Source: Syntrophaceae bacterium UBA6112
GTDB taxonomy: Bacteria > Desulfobacterota > Syntrophia > Syntrophales > UBA5619
Direction of reading: 5' to 3'
Assembly (NCBI GenBank): GCA_002423465.1
Contig: DIWG01000031.1
Span: forward strand, 1 to 41,161
Length of the DNA: 41,161 nt
A program made the translations under genes and the position numbers. Below the pieces are notes generated by a model that was given only the letters and a program-made list of their open reading frames with translations, ran no database searches and was not told the origin of the DNA. Below, piece by piece: positions 1-8,669 of this stretch. How positions within the stretch are numbered: position 1 is the stretch's first letter; each line of letters starts with the position of its first letter.

Positions 1-923
1 AGTGACGATTTCGGCAGGTGAAAATTCGTCAATAGTGCGTCGACCCGGCGGAAACGGCTGCCGGGATACAGGAAGAGCCGGGTCGAACCGGAAACCGGCC
101 GGACCTTTCCTTTGTCATCGGCAACGGATTCGAGGACGCGGGTCGATGTGGTTCCCACGGCGATGACCCGTTTCGCTTCATTTACTTTGTGCGCCGTTTC
201 CGAGCTGATCGTGAAATGTTCTTCTTCCATGAGATGATCCTCCACCCTTTCCGTTTCGATGGGGAGGAAGGTGCCGTAGCCGACATGGAGCGTAACCGGG
301 GCGATTCCGACCGCTCTGTTTTTCAAAAGGCCGAGGATCTCTTCCGTAAAATGAAGCCCCGCCGTCGGCGCCGCCACGGAGCCCCTCACCCGCGCATAGA
401 CGGTCTGGTAGCGCTCCAGATCCTGCAGAGACCGCGCCATTGCGCGATTTCGCTTGATGTAGGGCGGCAGCGGCGCCCTCCCGAACCGGGCGAGAATATC
501 ATCGAACGGAACATCCGTCCGGAATTCCAGGAGCCACTGTTTTTCCGACAACCGCCGGGCGATTCGAGCCCCGCAGCCTGGGGCAAACGTGACGGTCATC
601 CCGATATCGACCCGTTTCGCGGGACGGAGCAGCACCTCCCAGGTTTCACCCGGAAATTCACCCGATTGTCGTGTTAGCAGGAGGATCTCGATCAGACCCC
701 CGGTTTCTTTCCGACCGATCAGGCGCGCCGGAAAAACGCGGGAGTCGTTGACGACAAAAACATCCCCCTCGCCGAAGTATCCCGGAAGATCCCGGAATGT
801 CCGGATTTCGATCTCACCCGTCTCGCGGTGAACCACCATCATCCGGGACTGGTCCCGGACCGCGGCCGGTTCCTGGGCGATCAGCTCTTCCGGCAGGTCA
901 TATGCGAATTCCTCCAGCCTCAT
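1..923 (-). CDS. queA: tRNA preQ1(34) S-adenosylmethionine ribosyltransferase-isomerase, 5' part (cut by window edge)
   Basis: QueA transfers and isomerises the ribosyl part of S-adenosylmethionine onto preQ1 at position 34 of tRNA, giving epoxyqueuosine, in the cytoplasm. The frame opens with ATG at 923 and stays open to the window edge for 307 codons; the family usually has about 340-350. Seen in the translation are the family-typical N-terminus (FAYDLPEELIAQEP), the NDSRVFPARL stretch, PTAGLHFTEE, and LLTNFHLPKS at the very edge. The C-terminal ~35 residues lie outside. The gene reads away from the surface-protein cassette. A decayed copy of its first part lies at 17529-17632. Identification is firm; only the end is missing. 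Confidence 0.95.
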   Translation of the reverse strand, partial: MRLEEFAYDLPEELIAQEPAAVRDQSRMMVVHRETGEIEIRTFRDLPGYFGEGDVFVVNDSRVFPARLIGRKETGGLIEILLLTRQSGEFPGETWEVLLRPAKRVDIGMTVTFAPGCGARIARRLSEKQWLLEFRTDVPFDDILARFGRAPLPPYIKRNRAMARSLQDLERYQTVYARVRGSVAAPTAGLHFTEEILGLLKNRAVGIAPVTLHVGYGTFLPIETERVEDHLMEEEHFTISSETAHKVNEAKRVIAVGTTSTRVLESVADDKGKVRPVSGSTRLFLYPGSRFRRVDALLTNFHLPKSS

Positions 924-1134
924 CTCAAGAATAAACCCCATCCCCGTGCAAGCTGCGGCACATAATCAGAAACGGAATGGAAAGTCAATGGAATATGCGG
1001 ATAATCATAACGATCGAAGGCTCTACCGGATGATCCGTGACCCGAGAATTTTCGGGAACGAAAATATCGTTGAATGAACCGCGATGTTGGAACCCAAGCC
1101 GGCCTTCCACTTTGCAGATCAACCTCGAAATACC

Positions 1135-1168
1135 CCTCAATATGCTGAGGTTCCACCAAATATAGAGG
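1135..1168. promoter_or_regulatory. Candidate activator-binding site (UAS) A, two tandem 16-bp sites
   Basis: Read on the minus strand this is site 1 (CCTCTATATTTGGTGG), two bases AA, then site 2 (CCTCAGCATATTGAGG). Site 2 is close to the palindrome CCTCAACATGTTGAGG. The same 34-bp arrangement recurs at 17156-17189 and 19848-19881. It ends 96 bp upstream of the sigma-54 promoter of tpsB, a normal distance for an enhancer-binding protein. The flanking gene-free stretch 924-1335 otherwise shows only an inverted repeat near 1040-1060 and no convincing gene. Binding by an RpoN-type activator is inferred. Confidence 0.7.
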
Positions 1169-1264
1169 GCAATCGAATCATTTCATGCTTTTCTGCTGCA
1201 TCCTCTATTGGCTAATCGGCCGTTTTGAAAGGATCATTCCAAGATTTCCGATATCATTCGGTTA

Positions 1265-1281
1265 TTGGCAGGACATTTGCT
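1265..1281 (+). promoter_or_regulatory. Sigma-54 (RpoN) -24/-12 promoter of tpsB
   Basis: TTGGCAGG, then ACAT, then TTGCT: GG at 1267-1268 and GC at 1279-1280 are separated by exactly ten bases, as sigma-54 requires. Transcription would start near 1291, about 45 bases before the tpsB ATG. The element is repeated with two changed bases in front of two other genes in this window (17042-17058 and 19733-19749), which supports function. Confidence 0.8.
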
Positions 1282-1335
1282 TTAATGATAGCGGATCCTT
1301 ACTATTTTTGAGATCGGGACTGAAAGGATAAAACG

Positions 1336-3150
1336 ATGACTCTTGAAATGAATGCCGCCCTGATGTTTCTGAGCCTTTTAATCCTGCTGACCGGTTTCCC
1401 CATCGCCTTCTGCATTCGACGGTTTGAGAATCCGGCGCGAATGAAATCGATGAATGACGGCGAGGGCAATCCCGTTTGGACCTCGTGGCGGCAGATCGTT
1501 GTTACCCTGGCATTATTGGCAGTGAGCCAAAGCGCCTTTGCCGCCGAGCCGCCGAGCGCGGGCAGTCAGTTCCAGCAGATTCCGCCCTCGCCAACCATGC
1601 AAAAAGAAGTTCCAAAAATCCAGATCGAGCCAAGCATTGCGCCGGCCATCCCGGTTTCGGATCAGGCCAAAATACGGGTCAATTCGCTGCGTGTGATCGG
1701 CCAGACGCTCTATTCCGAAGCCGAACTGGTCGCGATCACGGGGTTCAGTCCCGGTGGCGAACTGACGATATCTCAGTTGCAGGGCATGGCGTTAAAGATT
1801 TCGGAACATTACCACAAGAATGGGTATTTTGTAGCACAAGCCTACCTGCCCGTACAAGACGTTCGGAACGGAGCCGTGACGATTATTGTGATCGAGGGCC
1901 GCTACGGAAAGATCACGCTGAACAACAAATCGAACCTTTCCGACCATGTGGCAAAAAGTCTTCTGGGCGGTCTGAACACCGGCGACTTGATTACCTCCGC
2001 TCCGCTCGAGCGTCGTCTTCTGCTGCTCTACGACCTTCCCGGAGTGGAGGTCAAATCGGCCCTGGTTCCGGGCGCCTCCATGGGAACATTCGACTTGATC
2101 GTTGATATCACACCGGGGAAGCGCGTCACGGGGAGCGTTGATATCGATAACGCCGGCAACCGTTACACGGGCGAGTACCGCATAGGGACGACAATTAACC
2201 TTAATAATCCAATAGGTTACGGTGACGTCGCCACGTTGCGCGCACTGACTTCGGGTTTCGGGCTGTACTATCTCCGCGCATCCTACCAGGTGCAACTCGG
2301 TGAAGCGAGGGCCGGGGTGGCATACAGCTTCCTGGAGTACCGACTGGTCAAGGAATTTGATTACCTGCATGCCAACGGCACGGCCCATATCGCAAGCGTT
2401 TTTGGCAACTATCCCCTGATCCGGTCGCGCAACAGCAACCTCTACGCCGGGCTCGCCTTTAACGCCAAGACGTTTGAAGACCGGGTGGACGCGACCTCGA
2501 CGGTTACCGACAAGAAGGCGCAAGTTTTGACGGCCAGCCTGTACGGCGACCACCGTGATCATTTTTTCGGCGGTGGAGTAAGCACTTATTCACTCACCTG
2601 GTTCGGCGGCAACATCGACATACAAACTCCCGAAGCGGACTCTGTCGACGCGGCAACGGCACAAAGCAACGGCCTATACAACAAGCTCGGATTCAGTGCC
2701 ACACGGCTGCAGAGTGTGACCAAATCCATCTCGCTTTACGCATCCATCACCGGGCAATTCGCCTTCCAGAACCTGGATGTTTCGGAGAAGATGGAACTGG
2801 GCGGCATGTACGCCGTGCGGGCCTATCCGGAAGGCGAAGCCTATGCGGACGAAGGCTATGTGCTGACGTTGGAAGTTAGAAAGCAACTCCCGAGGTTCCT
2901 CGAACGTCTGCCGGGACAGATGCAATTGATTGGCTTCATCGATACCGGCACCGTTACCGTGCACAAGAATCCCTGGACGGACGAGCCGAACTCCAGAACC
3001 CTTAGCGGTGCGGGGGTAGGATTGAACTGGATGGACTACAACAATTTTTCGGTGAAAACGTATTACGCCTGGAAGCTGGGCAATGAAGAGGCGACATCAG
3101 CTCCCGACAAGTCGGGCCAATTCTGGATACAACTTGTGAAATATTTTTAA
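1336..3150 (+). CDS. Two-partner secretion outer-membrane transporter (TpsB, ShlB/FhaC family)
   Basis: TpsB proteins are 16-stranded outer-membrane barrels with periplasmic POTRA domains that export one partner exoprotein. The 604-residue product has a Sec-type signal ending near AFAAEPP (residue ~70), a proline-rich linker, a POTRA region (about residues 112-190, starting IRVNSLRVIGQTLYSEAEL, with the typical GYFVAQAYLP), then a ShlB-type barrel (about 210-604) ending in an aromatic residue (VKYF), as barrel proteins do. The start at 1336 has an AAAGGA ribosome site. It adds an extra hydrophobic segment (residues 7-26) before the true signal, so a start at Met36 (1441) or Met39 is possible. 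The partner tpsA follows 61 bases later. Transcription is probably from the sigma-54 promoter at 1265-1281. Confidence 0.9.
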   Translation: MTLEMNAALMFLSLLILLTGFPIAFCIRRFENPARMKSMNDGEGNPVWTSWRQIVVTLALLAVSQSAFAAEPPSAGSQFQQIPPSPTMQKEVPKIQIEPSIAPAIPVSDQAKIRVNSLRVIGQTLYSEAELVAITGFSPGGELTISQLQGMALKISEHYHKNGYFVAQAYLPVQDVRNGAVTIIVIEGRYGKITLNNKSNLSDHVAKSLLGGLNTGDLITSAPLERRLLLLYDLPGVEVKSALVPGASMGTFDLIVDITPGKRVTGSVDIDNAGNRYTGEYRIGTTINLNNPIGYGDVATLRALTSGFGLYYLRASYQVQLGEARAGVAYSFLEYRLVKEFDYLHANGTAHIASVFGNYPLIRSRNSNLYAGLAFNAKTFEDRVDATSTVTDKKAQVLTASLYGDHRDHFFGGGVSTYSLTWFGGNIDIQTPEADSVDAATAQSNGLYNKLGFSATRLQSVTKSISLYASITGQFAFQNLDVSEKMELGGMYAVRAYPEGEAYADEGYVLTLEVRKQLPRFLERLPGQMQLIGFIDTGTVTVHKNPWTDEPNSRTLSGAGVGLNWMDYNNFSVKTYYAWKLGNEEATSAPDKSGQFWIQLVKYF

Positions 3151-3211
3151 GCAGGGTGAGCGGAAACAAATACCTGTTTCACGAGGATTTTAAGAATAAG
3201 TGAGTGACACA

Positions 3212-6200
3212 ATGAACTGCATTTACATGAAAAGATTGATCTGGAAAGACAAGACCGGCACTTTTACAGCCGTTTCCGAAAACACCATAATGCGCGGTAG
3301 AATAAACGATTCGTGCGCGACCAACATGTGTGCCGGTCCGCGCATTATATTGAAAGTACTTGCAATATTCCTCATGATGTCATTTGGAGCTGATGTCTTC
3401 GCACTGCCTGTGGGCGGCGTCGTAACGAAAGGCGGCGCCAGCATCAGCAGCGATGCGGCCAGCACGACCATCACCCAGTCGACGCCGAACGCGGCGATCA
3501 ACTGGCAGCGTTTCAACATCGGACAGAGAGAAGCTGTCCGGTTTATGCAGCCCAACAGCAGTTCGGTGGCCCTCAACCGGGTTCTGGGTTCAGACCCTTC
3601 GAGCATTCTGGGCAGTCTGTCGGCCAACGGCAAAGTGTTCCTGCTGAATCCGAACGGCGTTCTCTTCGGCCAAGGCGCATCGGTCAATGTCGGCGGGCTG
3701 GTCGCCTCCACTCTGAACATCACCGACAATGATTTCATGGCGGGCTCCTACAAATTTGTCGGCGCGGGCAATGGCACGGTACTCAACCAGGGGTTGATCA
3801 ACACCAACGCCGACGGCGGCCAGGTCGCCCTCCTGGGCGCAAACGTCCACAATGAAGGCGTGATCTCGGCCAAACTCGGTTCAGTGGCGCTCGCTGCGGG
3901 CAACGCCGTGACCCTCGATGTGGCCGGGGACGTACTCCTCAATGTAACCATGAACCAGGGCGTGGTGAACGCAAGGGTTCATAACAGCGGCCAGATCCGC
4001 GCTGACGGCGGAGAAGTACTGCTGATCGCGAAGGCGACGGGGAACCTTTTACAGGGTGTTGCGAACAACAACGGTGTGGTCCAGGCGCAGACCGTCGGGA
4101 ACCACAACGGCACGATCAAGCTGCTGGGCGACATGCAAAGCGGCACGGTGAACGTGGGCGGCACGCTGGATGCCTCGGCTCCGAACGGCGTGGATGGCGG
4201 TTTCATTGAAACCTCGGCGGCGCATGTCAAAGTCGCAGACAACGCCATCGTTACCACTCAATCTTCACAAGGCAAGTCAGGCACATGGCTGATCGATCCG
4301 CAGGACTTCACTATCGGGACCGACATCGCCGGCACAACCTTGAGCGGCAATTTGGTTACAACAAACGTTACCATTATCAACGGCGCCGGTGCTGTTGCCG
4401 GGAACGGCGATATCCACGTAAATGAGGTGATCACCTGGACCCCAACTCCCAATCCGACGACCCTGACATTGAACGCCTTTCGGGACGTAAACCTGAATGC
4501 GGCCATTACAACAACCGGTGGACACTTTGAAGCGTACGCCGGACACAATGTGAATGTCAATGCGGCCATGACGATGACGACAACCGGCGGCAATGTTCTT
4601 CTGTGGGCTGGTAAGGATGGCAGCAATGCCGGCACGGTGACCTTTGCTTCGGGCACTCCCAATGCCGTAACAGGACCGGATGCAGCAGTCGAGATTTATC
4701 ATCCATTTACAACAGATTACACGGGTAACTTCACCTTGACCGGGGCCACGTTGGCGCAATATCAAACGATATATATACCTGGCCCAGCAGGTCCAGCGGG
4801 CCCGGCAGGCGCTACGGGCGCTATGGGTCCAGCAGGGCCAACTGGCGCAACAGGTGCAACAGGCGCAATAGGCGCGGCAGGTGCAATGGGTGCGACGGGA
4901 GCTACAGGCGCTACAGGTGCAACCGGTGCAGCAGGTGCAATGGGCGCAACAGGCGCATTAGGTGCAACAGGCGCAACAGGTGCAATGGGTGCAGCAGGCG
5001 CGGTGGGGGCTACGGGCGCAACAGGCGCATTAGGAGCATTAGGCGCTACAGGCGCAACAGGTTTGACTGGTTTAACAGGAGCGACAGGCACAGCGGGTAC
5101 GACGGGCCTAACGGGTTTGACAGGTGCTACAGGCATAGCAGGCACGATAGGCTTAACGGGTATGACGGGTGCTGCAGGTATAGCAGGCGCCACCGGCACG
5201 GCGGGTGCTCCAGGTGAAGCAGGATCCATAGGCCTAACAGGTTTGACCGGAGCTACAGGCACAGCGGGAGCGACGGGTTTAACGGGTTTGACCGGAGCGA
5301 CAGGCATTGCAGGAGCAATCGGGACTGCAGGTGTTCCAGGAGAAGCAGGCTCCATAGGCCTAACAGGTTTGACCGGAGCTACCGGCACCGCAGGCACGAC
5401 GGGCTTAACTGGTGCAACCGGCACGGCAGGTGCTCCGGGCGAATCAGGCTCTACAGGCTTAACGGGTTTGACGGGAGCGACAGGTACAGCGGGTATGACA
5501 GGCTTAACTGGTGCTACAGGTATAGCAGGTGCCACCGGCACGGCAGGTGTTCCAGGCGAAGCAGGCTCCATAGGCTTAACGGGTTTGACCGGAGCTACAG
5601 GCACAGCAGGCACGACGGGCTTAACTGGTGCTACCGGCACGGTAGGTGCTCCGGGTGAAGCGGGCTCTATAGGCTTAACGGGTTTGACGGGAGCGACAGG
5701 CACAGCGGGTACGACGGGTTTAACGGGTGCTCCTGGTGAAACAGGCTCCGTAGGCTTAACGGGCTTGACGGGTGCTGCAGGTATAGCAGGTGCAACCGGC
5801 ACGGCAGGTGTTCCAGGTGAGGCGGGCTCTATGGGCCTAACAGGTTTGACGGGAGCTACCGGTACAGCAGGTGCGACGGGCTTAACGGGTGCTCCTGGTG
5901 AAACAGGCTCCGTAGGCTTAACGGGTTTGACGGGAGCGACAGGCATAGCAGGTGCAACCGGCACGGCAGGTGTTCCAGGCGAGGCGGGCTCCATTGGCTT
6001 GACGGGCTTAACGGGAGCGACAGGCACGGCAGGTTCTATCGGCTTAACGGGTTCACAGGGCGCTACCGGTACCGCAGGCTCGACAGGTTTGATGGGCTTA
6101 ACAGGTGATCCAGGCGCGACAGGCACCGCAGGTACGATGGGCTTGACGGGTGCTGCAGGTATAGCAGGTGCCACCGGCACGGCAGGTGCTCCAGGCGAAG

Positions 6201-7441
6201 CAGGTTCCATAGGCTTAACAGGATTGACGGGAGCGACAGGTACCGCAGGCTCGACAGGTTTGACGGGTTTAACGGGAGCGACAGGCACAGCAGGTACGAC
6301 GGGCTTGACGGGTGCTGCAGGCATAGCAGGTGCAACCGGCACGGCAGGTGTTCCAGGTGAGGCGGGCTCTATGGGCCTAACAGGTTTGACGGGAGCTACC
6401 GGTACAGCAGGTGCGACGGGCTTAACGGGTGCTCCTGGTGAAACAGGCTCCGTAGGCTTAACGGGTTTGACGGGTGCTGCAGGCATAGCAGGTGCAACCG
6501 GCACGGCAGGTGCTCCAGGCGAAGCAGGCTCCATAGGCCTAACAGGCTTGACCGGAGCGACAGGTACAGCGGGTACGACGGGCTTAACGGGTTTGACGGG
6601 TGCTGCAGGTATAGCAGGTGCAACCGGCACGGCAGGTGTTCCAGGTGAGGCGGGCTCCATTGGCTTGACTGGCTTAACGGGAGCGACAGGCACGGCAGGT
6701 TCTATCGGCTTAACGGGTTCACAGGGCGCTACCGGTACCGCAGGCTCGACAGGTTTGACGGGCTTGACGGGTGATCAAGGCGCAACAGGTGCGGCAGGCA
6801 TGCCAGGCGTTCCAGGCGAAGCAGGCTCCATAGGCCTAACAGGTTTGACAGGTGCAACCGGCACGGCAGGTGCTCCAGGTGAAGCAGGCACGACGGGCTT
6901 AACGGGTTTGACGGGTGCTACAGGTATAGCAGGCCTTGACGGTTCCACAGGCGCAACGGGATCCCAGGGCGTTATCGGTTTGACTGGTGCTTCAGGCCTT
7001 GACGGTGCAACCGGGGCAACGGGCACTACAGGTACGATAGGCTTAATTGGAACAACAGGCACGACAGGCGCTCCGGGCGACGTAGGATCTATAGGCTTAC
7101 CAGGTTTAACGGGTTCTCCAGGTATAACAGGTGATCGAGGCACAGAAGGCGCCAGTAAGACTGTAGTAACACCCGCGCCGCAGGTCGAAACAGTTCTCGT
7201 TGTAGTGCCGGTTGAAACGCCACCGGTCCAACCGGCACCGGTCATAATGCCACCCGAGACGCCAATGGTTCAACCGGCCACGATTATAATGGCCCAAGAG
7301 ACGCCGTCAGTTCAACCGCCGCCTGTCATTGTGGCGGCCGAGACGTTGCCGGTTCAACCGGGTCCGGTTGTCGTTCCGGTCGAGACGCCGCCGATGAGCT
7401 ACGTACCGCCGAAGCGTCCGCCCAAGCAAGACCGCAATTAA
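3212..7441 (+). CDS. TpsA-type exoprotein with TPS domain and long collagen-like Gly-X-Y region
   Basis: This is a predicted secreted, probably surface-attached fibrous protein exported by the TpsB just upstream. I start at ATG 3212 because the protein then opens with an extended signal peptide region (MNCIY, RLIWKDKTGTFTAVSE), normal for TpsA proteins; a GTG at 3200 is the alternative. The signal ends near residue 64 (DVFA/LPVGG). A haemagglutination-activity (TPS) domain follows (about 64-330) with LNPNGVLFG, then a beta-helix-like stretch to ~520. Residues 524-1315 are 264 uninterrupted Gly-X-Y triplets, mostly GAT, GLT, GTA, GEA and GAP. The C-terminal ~90 residues are Pro-rich with repeated ETP-VQP units and a basic end (PPKRPPKQ). 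No LPXTG, autotransporter or PEP-CTERM anchor is seen. The TPS and collagen domains are each known; their combination is unusual. Confidence 0.88.
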   Translation: MNCIYMKRLIWKDKTGTFTAVSENTIMRGRINDSCATNMCAGPRIILKVLAIFLMMSFGADVFALPVGGVVTKGGASISSDAASTTITQSTPNAAINWQRFNIGQREAVRFMQPNSSSVALNRVLGSDPSSILGSLSANGKVFLLNPNGVLFGQGASVNVGGLVASTLNITDNDFMAGSYKFVGAGNGTVLNQGLINTNADGGQVALLGANVHNEGVISAKLGSVALAAGNAVTLDVAGDVLLNVTMNQGVVNARVHNSGQIRADGGEVLLIAKATGNLLQGVANNNGVVQAQTVGNHNGTIKLLGDMQSGTVNVGGTLDASAPNGVDGGFIETSAAHVKVADNAIVTTQSSQGKSGTWLIDPQDFTIGTDIAGTTLSGNLVTTNVTIINGAGAVAGNGDIHVNEVITWTPTPNPTTLTLNAFRDVNLNAAITTTGGHFEAYAGHNVNVNAAMTMTTTGGNVLLWAGKDGSNAGTVTFASGTPNAVTGPDAAVEIYHPFTTDYTGNFTLTGATLAQYQTIYIPGPAGPAGPAGATGAMGPAGPTGATGATGAIGAAGAMGATGATGATGATGAAGAMGATGALGATGATGAMGAAGAVGATGATGALGALGATGATGLTGLTGATGTAGTTGLTGLTGATGIAGTIGLTGMTGAAGIAGATGTAGAPGEAGSIGLTGLTGATGTAGATGLTGLTGATGIAGAIGTAGVPGEAGSIGLTGLTGATGTAGTTGLTGATGTAGAPGESGSTGLTGLTGATGTAGMTGLTGATGIAGATGTAGVPGEAGSIGLTGLTGATGTAGTTGLTGATGTVGAPGEAGSIGLTGLTGATGTAGTTGLTGAPGETGSVGLTGLTGAAGIAGATGTAGVPGEAGSMGLTGLTGATGTAGATGLTGAPGETGSVGLTGLTGATGIAGATGTAGVPGEAGSIGLTGLTGATGTAGSIGLTGSQGATGTAGSTGLMGLTGDPGATGTAGTMGLTGAAGIAGATGTAGAPGEAGSIGLTGLTGATGTAGSTGLTGLTGATGTAGTTGLTGAAGIAGATGTAGVPGEAGSMGLTGLTGATGTAGATGLTGAPGETGSVGLTGLTGAAGIAGATGTAGAPGEAGSIGLTGLTGATGTAGTTGLTGLTGAAGIAGATGTAGVPGEAGSIGLTGLTGATGTAGSIGLTGSQGATGTAGSTGLTGLTGDQGATGAAGMPGVPGEAGSIGLTGLTGATGTAGAPGEAGTTGLTGLTGATGIAGLDGSTGATGSQGVIGLTGASGLDGATGATGTTGTIGLIGTTGTTGAPGDVGSIGLPGLTGSPGITGDRGTEGASKTVVTPAPQVETVLVVVPVETPPVQPAPVIMPPETPMVQPATIIMAQETPSVQPPPVIVAAETLPVQPGPVVVPVETPPMSYVPPKRPPKQDRN
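4781..7156 (+). repeat. Tandem coding repeat for collagen-like Gly-X-Y triplets
   Basis: This is a 2376-base in-frame block in which every third codon is glycine. Short 9-base units (GCAACAGGC-like) dominate the first ~300 bases. After that, longer units of roughly 90-130 bases (GLTGLTGATGTAG, GAPGEAGSIGLTG and variants) are reshuffled. Near-identical longer copies occur, for example around 5850-5930 and 6390-6470, which implies recent internal duplication and likely length variation between strains. The low complexity produces a long false reading frame on the opposite strand. Confidence 0.9.
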
Positions 7442-7608
7442 GAACCGCCGGCTCCGGCCAGCTATTGATGAAGGAATGCGTGCTGGGGTCACTTGCGGTT
7501 TTGCTGGACGTGCGAAACCTGCCGATACGGATCGGCTACGGAAGTTTGGAAACCGTTTATGCCGCCGCGCGATCGGCAGGCTTGAATTCTTGTGGCAAAG
7601 ACAATTAT

Positions 7609-8502
7609 ATGACAACAAAGAAAAAAAAGATCGGGGTGCGCCTTTTGGCAATGTTGCGGCACCGATGTTCGGGGAGCGTGCACTCGATCGCTGCGACCAT
7701 GGCCGAAGTTATTTTCCTTGTCCTTATGTCCGCCAGTTTAATCTCATACCAAGCGCACGCGGTGGACGATGTAACGCAATTGTTCAATTCGAGCCGCTCA
7801 CTGTATGCGCAAGAAGGCTCAGCAGCCCCCTCCGCAACTGAGTCGGAATCCGCGGCGGCAAATCATCTCAAACGGGCGAACTTTGAACAGGAGCGCGCGT
7901 CTCACGAAGCACGGCATGTGGCAGATTGGGTCGTCGATTCGGGCGACAATCTCAGAATGCCGTTTGTGATCGTGGACAAAACGAACGCCAAAGTTTTTGT
8001 ATTCAATCCGGACGGTCGACTTCACGGAGCAGCATCCGCCCTGCTCGGACTGGCGCTCGGTGATGAGGCCGTACCCGGCATCGGCAAACGAAAGTTGTCG
8101 AGCATCCGCCCGGAGGAGCGCACGACGCCGGCGGGTCGCTTCGTGGCGGCCCTGGGCCGCAATTTGTATGGAAAGGAAATTCTCTGGGTGGATTACGACG
8201 GCGCCATCTCGTTGCATCCGGTTGTCACAGCCAACCTCAAGGAGCGCCGATTGGAGCGCCTGGCCACTTCGACGACACACGACAAGCGTATTTCCTATGG
8301 CTGCATCAATGTTCCGGCGAAGTTCTTCCAGAACGTGGTGCGCCCGGCATTTACCGGGACGAATGGCATTGTCTATGTCCTGCCGGAAACCAGGACGGCC
8401 CGCGAAGTCTTCACGTCTTACGACGTCGAGGAGCGCACGCCACCGGAGACCGCAAGCCAGACTGTGCCCGCGCAGGTTCCCTCAGGAACCGCTTGGCATT
8501 GA
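7609..8502 (+). CDS. YkuD-like L,D-transpeptidase domain protein
   Basis: L,D-transpeptidases use a cysteine to cross-link or modify peptidoglycan, or to attach proteins to it, in the periplasm. The domain covers about residues 120-275 (from 7609). His203 (SLHP) and Cys232 in SYGCINVP match the His and Ser-X-Gly-Cys parts of the YkuD active site, although the usual SHGC is SYGC. A hydrophobic signal or anchor lies at about residues 31-47, before QAHAVDD. The start is uncertain: the frame is open from TTG 7465/ATG 7468, and ATG 7699 would begin exactly at the signal. I prefer 7609, which gives a basic MTTKKKK N-terminus, but no strong ribosome site is seen. It lies 167 bases after tpsA on the same strand, so it may act on the cell wall during adhesin export or anchoring (inference). 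Confidence 0.72.
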   Translation: MTTKKKKIGVRLLAMLRHRCSGSVHSIAATMAEVIFLVLMSASLISYQAHAVDDVTQLFNSSRSLYAQEGSAAPSATESESAAANHLKRANFEQERASHEARHVADWVVDSGDNLRMPFVIVDKTNAKVFVFNPDGRLHGAASALLGLALGDEAVPGIGKRKLSSIRPEERTTPAGRFVAALGRNLYGKEILWVDYDGAISLHPVVTANLKERRLERLATSTTHDKRISYGCINVPAKFFQNVVRPAFTGTNGIVYVLPETRTAREVFTSYDVEERTPPETASQTVPAQVPSGTAWH

Positions 8503-8669
8503 CCGTCCCGACCGGGATGACCGGGAGCTGTTCAGCGGCGAAACGCGTTATGACGGCAAACGTCGAAATCGGGTGGGAAATCTTCCGGATCGTTCGCCGA
8601 CGCTTGAATTGTTGAGATTCTATTTCGGGGGAAGGGTTGTCAGATATTTGAAAGCTTAGGAGGTGTAAA

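Noticed and set aside
920..1159. 79-codon minus-strand frame upstream of queA (MVEPQHIEGYF)
   Set aside because: It lies across the candidate enhancer site. The other two copies of the module break this frame by stops and one-base shifts, so the conserved part is regulatory DNA, not protein.
4762..6693. 643-codon open frame on the minus strand, rich in Pro, Val and Ala
   Set aside because: It is the antisense of the collagen-like repeat; the simple GC-rich triplets keep stops out. There is no start context or recognisable domain.
4781..7156. Regularly repeated DNA considered as a CRISPR-like array
   Set aside because: The repeats are in frame, variable and without unique spacers; they encode Gly-X-Y triplets.
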